Shown: positions 57,911 through 64,000 of the stretch, piece after piece
Position numbering within the stretch: position 1 is the first letter of the stretch
How the letters are laid out: every line of letters starts with the position of its first letter
Assembly (NCBI GenBank): GCA_002375765.1
Contig: DFMV01000016.1
Coordinates: forward strand, 99,087-163,086
Length of the DNA stretch: 64,000 bases
DNA from: Rhizobiales bacterium UBA3584
GTDB taxonomy: Bacteria > Pseudomonadota > Alphaproteobacteria > Rhizobiales > Devosiaceae
Direction of reading: 5' to 3'
The notes under the pieces: generated by a model
Databases searched by the model: none
The model's input: the letters and a program-made list of their open reading frames with translations, nothing else
Told to the model about the DNA's origin: nothing
Position numbers and translations under genes: made by a program

Positions 57911-59032
57911 TCAAATGGTTAGCGACTGGTAGAGAGCCTCGATCTCGTCGACCATGCGGGTCAGCGAGAAGCGAGAATGGACGAATTCACGGCGCGCCTC
58001 TGCTTCGGACTCAAAAGAGGCCGGGTCGGCAAGAAACGCCGCCATGGCATCTTTGAGGGGCGCGGAATCCTCGGGCGCAATCAGGCTTTGCGACGTCGGG
58101 CCGAAAATTTCTCCGATCCCCCCAACATCGGTGGCGATGACCGGCCTGCCAGCCGCCGCCGCTTCCATCACAACGTAGGGCAGCGACTCGGCACGAGAGG
58201 GGACCAGAACGCACCGTCCGCTTGCGAAAATCTCCCGCGCGGGACGAATGCCGGCCAACCTGACGCGATCGGTTAGTCCCATTTGGCCGATGCGATCACG
58301 CAAAGCTGCAGCGTCAGGGCCGTCGCCAGCCATGATGATACTGGCGGGGCGACCATCTGGTGCCTTGAGCGGTGCCAAGGCCTCAACGATCAGATCGATG
58401 CCCTTGAGAGTCCGCAATTCACCGACAAAGGCAAAATCTGCAGCATCGGGATTGGGATTTATGGGGATGAACTCGGCCTCGGCTAATCCGTTGTGGATCA
58501 CCTCCTGTCGCCCGTGTGGCGGACTGACATGGGAGGCAAAGGTCGTCTGCGCATAGCGGCTTTCAAAGATCAGCGCATCCGTCAGCCGCAAGAGCGTGCG
58601 TTCGATAGTCATGAACGCGCCACCCGACAGCGAGCGCGGATCGAAATGCAGCGCACCCCCATGCGGCGTGTAGACCGCGCGGGCCTGCTTTCGACCTATA
58701 CGCGCCAGCCTGGCGCCAAAGCCGCCCTTGGCGCCGTGCCCGTGCAGGATGTCGGCCCGCAATGACTTGGCCAGTGCACGAATCTTGTAGGGGGTCGTGA
58801 TGTCCTGCGGCCCCAGCAGGCGCGGGATGGAGAAGCGATGGATGCCCAGTGCGGCGAACGGCGCGATGGTCGCCAGCTTGGCGTCGGATTGCGCATCGCC
58901 ACTTTCATCCACCACGATGCCGATCTCGTGTCCCCGTTCTGCAAGGGTGCGCGTGAGATCGGCAACATGGCGGAAGAGGCCGCCGACCGGAGCGCGCATG
59001 ACCTGCAGAATGCGCAGGCTGTTGTTGGCCAC
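57911..59032 (-). CDS. GT4-family glycosyltransferase
   Basis: 373 residues with the GT-B fold. N-terminal: MRAPVGGLFRHVADLTRTLAERGHEIGIV and DILHGHGAKGGFGARL. C-terminal donor site: FVGELRTLKGIDLIVEALAPL, AGDGPDAAALRDRI, VLVPSRAESLPYVVMEAAAAGRPVIATDVGGIGEI with the E-x7-E motif. It adds a sugar to the EPS repeat unit. Stop and start lie close to the export gene, in the same minus-strand operon. Confidence 0.9.
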   Translation of the reverse strand: MANNSLRILQVMRAPVGGLFRHVADLTRTLAERGHEIGIVVDESGDAQSDAKLATIAPFAALGIHRFSIPRLLGPQDITTPYKIRALAKSLRADILHGHGAKGGFGARLARIGRKQARAVYTPHGGALHFDPRSLSGGAFMTIERTLLRLTDALIFESRYAQTTFASHVSPPHGRQEVIHNGLAEAEFIPINPNPDAADFAFVGELRTLKGIDLIVEALAPLKAPDGRPASIIMAGDGPDAAALRDRIGQMGLTDRVRLAGIRPAREIFASGRCVLVPSRAESLPYVVMEAAAAGRPVIATDVGGIGEIFGPTSQSLIAPEDSAPLKDAMAAFLADPASFESEAEARREFVHSRFSLTRMVDEIEALYQSLTI

Positions 59033-59035
59033 AGC

Positions 59036-59593
59036 TCAGATCCAGCGTTCTGCGATAACGATGGTATCGCCCGGCAGGATCGGGAAGTCGAGTTCGACGC
59101 TCCCTTTGACCATCTCGTTGCCCTGGCGGCGGTAAATTGTTGCGGTGTTGCGGTTTGCCGTATCGGTAAAGCCGCCCGCAGCACTGATCGCGGCCCGCAC
59201 CGTCATGCCGTAGGAATAGGAGTATTGCCCGGAAGAACCGACTGCACCCTGGATGAAAAAGGGCCTGTATTCAGCAACTTCCACGGCAACGTTGGGGTTT
59301 CGCATATAGCCGGCAGCCAGAGCCGATGCGACCTTGCGCGACAGCGCTTCGGTGGTTGCGCCGCGGGCCTGCACCGCGCCCACCAGCGGCATGGCGATGG
59401 CGCCGGAATCGTCGACCCGGTAGGTGTTGGTGAGGTTGGCATCGCCGTAAACGCTGACCCGCAGTACATCGCCGCTGTCGAGCAAATAAGGCCCGCTCTG
59501 TTCGACCAGATAGGTGGCCGGGCGTCCGCTATGTGCGCACGCGCCCAAAAAAAGCGGCAACAAAAGCAAGGCTAGGCGCAGCCGACCCATCAT
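59036..59593 (-). CDS. Polysaccharide export lipoprotein (Wza/OPX family, short form)
   Basis: 185 residues. Lipobox LFLGAC at the end of a signal peptide gives a lipid-modified cysteine. A Poly_export domain follows (YLLDSGDVLRVSVYGDANLTNTYRVDDSGAIAMPLVGAVQARG) and one SLBB-like domain (FIQGAVGSSGQYSYSYGMTVRAAISAAGGF). The short form lacks the C-terminal helix that crosses the outer membrane in Wza. It is the first gene of the leftward EPS operon, divergent from the co-polymerase gene. Confidence 0.85.
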   Translation of the reverse strand: MMGRLRLALLLLPLFLGACAHSGRPATYLVEQSGPYLLDSGDVLRVSVYGDANLTNTYRVDDSGAIAMPLVGAVQARGATTEALSRKVASALAAGYMRNPNVAVEVAEYRPFFIQGAVGSSGQYSYSYGMTVRAAISAAGGFTDTANRNTATIYRRQGNEMVKGSVELDFPILPGDTIVIAERWI

Positions 59594-59734
59594 ATCCGTC
59601 CCGTTTCATGCAGTGAGCTTACGTCTCCCACGTCATGGTTAAAAAGCTCTTAGCGCGAGCCGGGCGAAAAGGGGGCTTAACCGAATGCTTACCATGTCGG
59701 GGCGATAAGCGCGTGACGAACGAAGGGCGACCAA

Positions 59735-61750
59735 ATGAGCGATTCCGCATCCGGGGCAGATAGGTCCGAGGAAAGCATAGACGCTGGCGTCATTCTCAAA
59801 GCGGTGTTCTCAAAGCTGCTTCGCATCGGGTTTGTGACCGTGCTGCTGCTGGCGGCCGCTTATGTGGTTTTGCAGTTTGTGCCCAGGCTCTATGAATCCC
59901 GGGCCGAACTTCTCGTCGAGCCACGCAGTACGGCCTATACAAGCGCCGCGAGCAATCAGAGTGCTGAAACCTATTATATCGACATCGCGACCGTTTCGAG
60001 CCAGATCGAATTGATCAAGTCGCGGGACACGATCCTTGCTGCCGTGGAGACTGCGGCGCTCGGCGACGAGTCAGCCTTCGAGGGGTGGAGCGACAACAGG
60101 ATCATTGGCGAAATCGCTGAAAACCTTGTCGTGACGCAAGAACGCAGCTCCCGGCTGATTTCGGTGGCCTATCGCCACACCGATCCTGAATTGGCGGCCA
60201 GGGTCGCCAATGCCATCGTTCGGGCCCACGTCCAGAGGCGGGCTGGCCAGCAGATATCCGATACGGTCGACGCGACAGCGTGGCTGCAACAGGAAATCGA
60301 CCGGTTGCGCCAAAGCGTTGTCGCTGCGGAGCGGGCCATCGCCGATTACCGAGTTCAGAATGATTTGTTTACGGGGTCCAACAACGAGAGCCTGACCAAT
60401 CAGCAGCTCTCCAATTTTTCGTCACAGATCACCGCAGCCAACGAGCGGCGCAATGCAGCCCAGTCACGAGCTCAACTGATCCGGAGCCTGCTTGAATCCG
60501 GGCAGTCGGTTGGCGGGGTCTCTGATGTGCAGGCTTCTTCTGTCGTGCAGCAGCTTAGCCAGGAACTGGCGCGCCTGCAGGGAGAGCGCGCCCAGCAAGC
60601 GGCAACATTCCTGCCCAGCCATCCCACGATCCGCGCGCTCGACGCCCAGATCGCCGAAATCAATTCCCAGATTGCCAGCGAAGGGCGCCGGGTCGCCCAA
60701 GCCCTGGAAGCTCAGGCTCAAATCGAGGCCGATCTTGAGCAGTCCCTCCGCGCTGAACTCGATCGGGTCAAAGTGACCGCTGGTGCCGATACCATCGAAG
60801 GTGTCGGCCTCGCCGAGCTCGAACGCGAGGCAGCTGCGCAGCGCGAACTGCTCAACGCCTATCTGCTGCGCTTCACCGAGGCGTCGGCGCGGTCTGACAT
60901 GAGTTCGGCGCTGCCCGACGTGCGCATCGTCAGTGAAGCTGTGCCGGCATCTTCGCCCGCATCGCCGAAGTCAAGCCTGGTGCTCCTTGCGGTCGGCGTT
61001 GCTTCGGTTCTCCTGCAGACTGGCGCTGTTATTTTCTCTGAGCTCTTGTCGGGCCGCGCGCTGGTCGAACGGACGGTGCGCAAAGTCAGCTCCGAGATCA
61101 GCGAAGAAAAGAATGCCGCGGGCACACCGGCTTTGGCAGACGAGGCGGCCAAGCCGGCATCTTCACCTCCGTTGGCGATAATCGGTCATCGGCCTCCAGC
61201 GGACCTTATCGACACCGAAATCGAAGCGCTCGCCGCCAGCGTCCTGGCGCGGCTCGACAGGTTGGTCATTGTTGCGTCCGACCGCGACGACGAGGAAAGC
61301 CTTGCCTTTGCCGAGCGGCTCACGGCCGCGGTGGTGGAAAACGGCCAGAGTGTAGCGGAAATCGATGCGGCGAGTGGTCAGCAGGGCATAGAGATGGGGC
61401 TCACCGATCTATGCGCGGAAGGCGCCGACTTCGGAGATGTCGTGCACCGGGGTGCTGACGACCGATTTGCCTTCGTGCCCTGGGGACAAGGAACCCGGCT
61501 CAACCGCAACACCGAACGCGTTGCTACCCTGGTTGATGCACTGTCAGATATCTATGAGGTTATCGTTGTTGTGACGGGCCGGGTCGGCATGACCTCGAGC
61601 CTGCCGCTCTTTGCCGGCGTTGAGGGCAAATGTGTCCTGCTCTCCTCGATAGGGGCCAGCAACAGTGCTGCCGCCAGGGAAATCGGCGCGCTCGGCTTCT
61701 CCGATGTCCGCATCATTGCGACTGCCGAAGCGCAGTCCGAAGTCGCCTGA
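59735..61750 (+). CDS. Wzc-like polysaccharide co-polymerase with degenerate kinase domain
   Basis: 671 residues. N-terminal helix near 27-50, Wzz domain (LYESRAELLVEPRSTAYTS), long coiled coil (about 160-390), a second membrane helix near 410-430, then a cytoplasmic domain resembling a bacterial tyrosine kinase. That domain has the strand LDRLVIVASDRDDEES where the Walker A GxxGxGKT should be, and no tyrosine-rich tail. It should set EPS chain length and contact the export lipoprotein, but is probably not an active kinase. The 141-base gap to the export gene must hold divergent promoters. Confidence 0.85.
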   Translation: MSDSASGADRSEESIDAGVILKAVFSKLLRIGFVTVLLLAAAYVVLQFVPRLYESRAELLVEPRSTAYTSAASNQSAETYYIDIATVSSQIELIKSRDTILAAVETAALGDESAFEGWSDNRIIGEIAENLVVTQERSSRLISVAYRHTDPELAARVANAIVRAHVQRRAGQQISDTVDATAWLQQEIDRLRQSVVAAERAIADYRVQNDLFTGSNNESLTNQQLSNFSSQITAANERRNAAQSRAQLIRSLLESGQSVGGVSDVQASSVVQQLSQELARLQGERAQQAATFLPSHPTIRALDAQIAEINSQIASEGRRVAQALEAQAQIEADLEQSLRAELDRVKVTAGADTIEGVGLAELEREAAAQRELLNAYLLRFTEASARSDMSSALPDVRIVSEAVPASSPASPKSSLVLLAVGVASVLLQTGAVIFSELLSGRALVERTVRKVSSEISEEKNAAGTPALADEAAKPASSPPLAIIGHRPPADLIDTEIEALAASVLARLDRLVIVASDRDDEESLAFAERLTAAVVENGQSVAEIDAASGQQGIEMGLTDLCAEGADFGDVVHRGADDRFAFVPWGQGTRLNRNTERVATLVDALSDIYEVIVVVTGRVGMTSSLPLFAGVEGKCVLLSSIGASNSAAAREIGALGFSDVRIIATAEAQSEVA

Positions 61751-61759
61751 GCGAACCAG

Positions 61760-62806
61760 GTGCCCCGTTACGGAGTTTACAGGGCTGCCTTTGAGGCATT
61801 GGCACTACCGGGGATTGCGGCCGGACTGCGGCGGTTTTCGGCGGCGCGCGGGCTCATCTTTACCCTGCACAGGGTTTTGCCCGATGCCCCGGCAGCATTT
61901 TCGCCCAACTCCATCCTGCAGATCCGGCCCGACTTTCTCGAAGCTGTCATCGTGCGTGCGCGAGAGGCCGGTTTCGATATCGTCGATCTCGACGAGGCTA
62001 CAAGGCGCATCGCGAGCGAGGATGCCAAACCCTTCATCGTTCTCACTTTTGACGACGGCTATCGCGACAATCTCGTCCACGCCTTGCCAATCCTGCGCAA
62101 GCATGCGGCTCCCTTCACCCTCTATATCCCGACCGGTCTGATCGATGGGGTGGGGCTGGTCTGGTGGCAGGCGCTTGAGGATATCATTGCCGCCAATGAC
62201 GTCGTTGTCGTTGAGATGCCCGAGGGACCGCACTACGGCGATGCGGGAACATTGGAGCAAAAGAATACCACTTTTGCTCACATCTACCAGCGCTACCGCA
62301 AAATGCCCGAACCTCAGCGCGAGGCGTCGATCAGGACGCTGGCGCAGCGCTATGGCCTCGACCTGGGGGCGCACTGCCGCGGTCTCATTATGGATTGGTC
62401 CGAGCTCAGGACGTTCACCGACGAGCCGCTCTGCACTATCGGCGCGCACACAGTCCATCATTACGAGCTTTCAAAGCTTGACGAGAACCAGATGCGGGCC
62501 GAGATTGAGCAATCGGCCAATGTGCTCGAAGCCCAGTTCGGCACGCGACCTCGCCATCTGTCCTATCCCATCGGCGGCGTTGCCGCCGCCGGGCCGCGCG
62601 AGTTTGCCGCCGCGACCGACCTTGGATTTGCCACTGCCGTGACCACGCGCCCGGGCGGCCTCTACGCCGAACACGCCGCCCACCTCAACGCGCTGCCTCG
62701 CGTGTCGCTCAATGGATTGTTTCAGAAACAGCGATTCATTGACGTGTTCCTGACCGCCGAAATGTTCACCCTGATGCGGCGCGGTCGTCGGCTCGATGTG
62801 GAATAA
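61760..62806 (+). CDS. Polysaccharide deacetylase-family protein (NodB fold)
   Basis: 348 residues, GTG start nine bases after the co-polymerase stop. NodB motifs: FIVLTFDDGYRDN (motif 1, catalytic and metal Asp), HTVHHYEL (motif 2 His-x3-His region) and RPRHLSYPIGG (motif 3). It likely removes acetyl groups from the exopolysaccharide or a related glycan. Cotranscribed with the Wzc-like gene. No signal peptide is evident. Confidence 0.85.
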   Translation: MPRYGVYRAAFEALALPGIAAGLRRFSAARGLIFTLHRVLPDAPAAFSPNSILQIRPDFLEAVIVRAREAGFDIVDLDEATRRIASEDAKPFIVLTFDDGYRDNLVHALPILRKHAAPFTLYIPTGLIDGVGLVWWQALEDIIAANDVVVVEMPEGPHYGDAGTLEQKNTTFAHIYQRYRKMPEPQREASIRTLAQRYGLDLGAHCRGLIMDWSELRTFTDEPLCTIGAHTVHHYELSKLDENQMRAEIEQSANVLEAQFGTRPRHLSYPIGGVAAAGPREFAAATDLGFATAVTTRPGGLYAEHAAHLNALPRVSLNGLFQKQRFIDVFLTAEMFTLMRRGRRLDVE

Positions 62807-62808
62807 GG

Positions 62809-63015
62809 TCAGGTGTCGGGACGCTGCATCCAGCGTATCACGACCATTGCAGGAAACACCCATGCGAGACCGAACAGAACGAAAAAGCCAAGGTGCACGA
62901 GGTTGTGTGCGCCCACCAGCCACAGTTCGTAAATCCACAGGCCCAGCGCCGTCCACACGACAAGCGTCAAAAGGGTCAGTCCTATGCCGATGGCTTTGCG
63001 CTGGCGCTGGGTCAT
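62809..63015 (-). CDS. DUF2842 small membrane protein
   Basis: 68 residues from ATG 63015 behind GGAG. Matches DUF2842 of alphaproteobacteria: TQRQRKAIGIGLTLLTLVVWTALG, then LVGAHNLVHLGFFVLFGLAWVFPAM, then VIRWMQRPD. Two transmembrane helices, function unknown. Divergent from the haem A synthase gene. Confidence 0.75.
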   Translation of the reverse strand: MTQRQRKAIGIGLTLLTLVVWTALGLWIYELWLVGAHNLVHLGFFVLFGLAWVFPAMVVIRWMQRPDT

Positions 63016-63109
63016 TGGTGTCTCCATACTGCGGCGTTTGTTATCATTGCCATCCGCCGGACATCCCATTAGCACTTCGGGCAGGATTGACAACTCCGGT
63101 ACGCTCACT

Positions 63110-64000
63110 GTGTCTGCCATCGCTTCAGCTGGTTCCGCATCGCTCGATTACGACCGCATTCGGCCCGTCCGCATCTGGCTCTATTGCCTGGCGGCGTTCG
63201 TTTTGCTGATCGTGGTGGTGGGCGGGGGTACGCGGTTGACCGAATCCGGTTTGTCGATCACCAGCTGGAAGCCTATTTCCGGTATCATCCCGCCGCTTTC
63301 CGCCGCTGACTGGCAGGCCGAATTCGAGGCGTATCAGCAGATTCCGCAGTACCGTCTGGTCGAAAGTTGGATGGGCGTCGATGAATTCAAGTTGATCTTC
63401 TGGTGGGAATGGGGGCATCGCTTCCTTGCGCGCATGCTCGGTTTCGCTTTCGCCGTTCCCTTTGTGATCTTCCTTGTCCAGCGCCGCATACCCAAAAGTC
63501 TCGTCTGGCCGATGGCGGGTCTGTTTGTTGCCGGCGCTTTCCAGGGGTTTCTGGGCTGGTGGATGGTGTCCTCGGGTCTTTCAGAGCTGACCTCGGTTTC
63601 CCAATACCGCCTCGCCGCTCATCTATGCGCGGCCAGCGTTTTGATGATGGCGCTCGTCTGGGTGGCGAGAACGCTCGAGCCTCCTGCACGGGGCGCAGCG
63701 CCATCACGCGGATGGCTTGTTGCCAATTGGGTATTGGTTGCGTTGCTGTTTATCCAGATCGGGGCAGGGGCGCTCGTTGCCGGTCTCGATGCCGGATTTA
63801 TCTACAACACCTGGCCACTGATCGACGGTGTGATCGTGCCTGAAGGGCTGTTCACCCTCGACCCGGCCTGGCGCAACATCTTCGAGAATATCCTCACTGT
63901 GCAGTTCAACCACCGGAACCTTGCCTACCTCATCACCGTCTACGCGCTTGTCCTGTGGTGGCGTGGCCGCAAAAGGTCCGACCTTGCAGGCGTTCACGCC
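63110..64000 (+). CDS. ctaA: Haem A synthase (COX15/CtaA), truncated by the window edge
   Basis: 297 residues visible from GTG 63110; the C-terminal part lies beyond the window. Integral membrane enzyme that oxidises haem O to haem A for cytochrome c oxidase. Visible hallmarks: VGGGTRLTESGLSITSWKP, FWWEWGHRFLARMLGF with a haem-binding His, GWWMVSSGL, RLAAHLCAAS with a second His, GALVAGLDAGFIYNTWPLIDG and FNHRNLAYL. The start codon is a choice by alignment pattern; the ribosome site is weak. Confidence 0.9.
   Translation, partial: MSAIASAGSASLDYDRIRPVRIWLYCLAAFVLLIVVVGGGTRLTESGLSITSWKPISGIIPPLSAADWQAEFEAYQQIPQYRLVESWMGVDEFKLIFWWEWGHRFLARMLGFAFAVPFVIFLVQRRIPKSLVWPMAGLFVAGAFQGFLGWWMVSSGLSELTSVSQYRLAAHLCAASVLMMALVWVARTLEPPARGAAPSRGWLVANWVLVALLFIQIGAGALVAGLDAGFIYNTWPLIDGVIVPEGLFTLDPAWRNIFENILTVQFNHRNLAYLITVYALVLWWRGRKRSDLAGVHA

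Noticed and set aside
1..64000. CRISPR array, rRNA, insertion sequences
   Set aside because: No regularly spaced repeat array, no rRNA-like sequence and no transposase gene were seen.

Overview
The window is a piece of an alphaproteobacterial chromosome, most likely from the order Hyphomicrobiales (Devosia/Pelagibacterium-like). The clues are a chromosomal COX15-type haem A synthase, a DUF2842 gene, ExoY/WcaJ-type exopolysaccharide genes and a GcrA-family regulator carried by a resident phage. Base composition is G+C-rich almost throughout. The assignment to a family is inference.

Left chromosomal flank (1-6784): a MerR-type regulator; a four-gene ferric-siderophore ABC importer (binding protein, two permeases, ATPase) behind a near-consensus promoter; a convergent aminoglycoside/choline-kinase-fold protein; and a secreted SH3/crystallin-like protein on the minus strand.

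Prophage (6785-54728, about 47.9 kb): a complete-looking siphovirus prophage integrated in the 3' end of a tRNA-Pro(GGG) gene. A 49-bp direct repeat marks both ends (6785-6833 and 54680-54728). The right copy lies in the intact tRNA gene and the left copy is a 3' fragment. Leftward operon (16899 to 6847): integrase, excisionase-like protein, recombination genes (Sak4-like ATPase, RecB/Cas4-like nuclease, NinB-like protein), HNH and DUF1364 nucleases, a C5-methyltransferase-like protein and many small genes. Immunity region (16900-19310): CI-like S24 repressor, a Cro-like gene, promoters with palindromic operators and an unexplained rightward promoter. Rightward early operon (19310-28548): RuvC-like resolvase, beta-class DNA methyltransferase, GcrA-like regulator and a primase-helicase. 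Late region (29419-49396): small and large terminase, portal, DUF2213 protease with a nested scaffold, capsid, head-tail connectors, tail tube, frameshifted tail chaperone, tape measure, a tail-hub protein with a polyglycine domain, and a beta-helix tailspike. Lysis genes follow at 52281-53864.

Between the tailspike and the lysis genes sits a two-gene minus-strand cassette (49441-52077) encoding a Wzx-like flippase and a Wzy-like polymerase/ligase. It is more A+T-rich than its surroundings and is bounded by hairpins/terminators. It looks like a surface-polysaccharide conversion (serotype-switching) cassette.

Right chromosomal flank (54681-64000): tRNA-Pro, then the host's own exopolysaccharide locus: Wzy/ligase, WcaJ/ExoY-type initiating transferase, GT4 glycosyltransferase, small Wza-type export lipoprotein, divergent Wzc-like co-polymerase with a degenerate kinase domain, and a polysaccharide deacetylase. 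DUF2842 and a truncated COX15 gene end the window. A phage with a tailspike and Wzx/Wzy conversion genes is therefore integrated next to a host EPS locus. The most interesting reading is that the lysogen remodels the polysaccharide that the phage uses as receptor.
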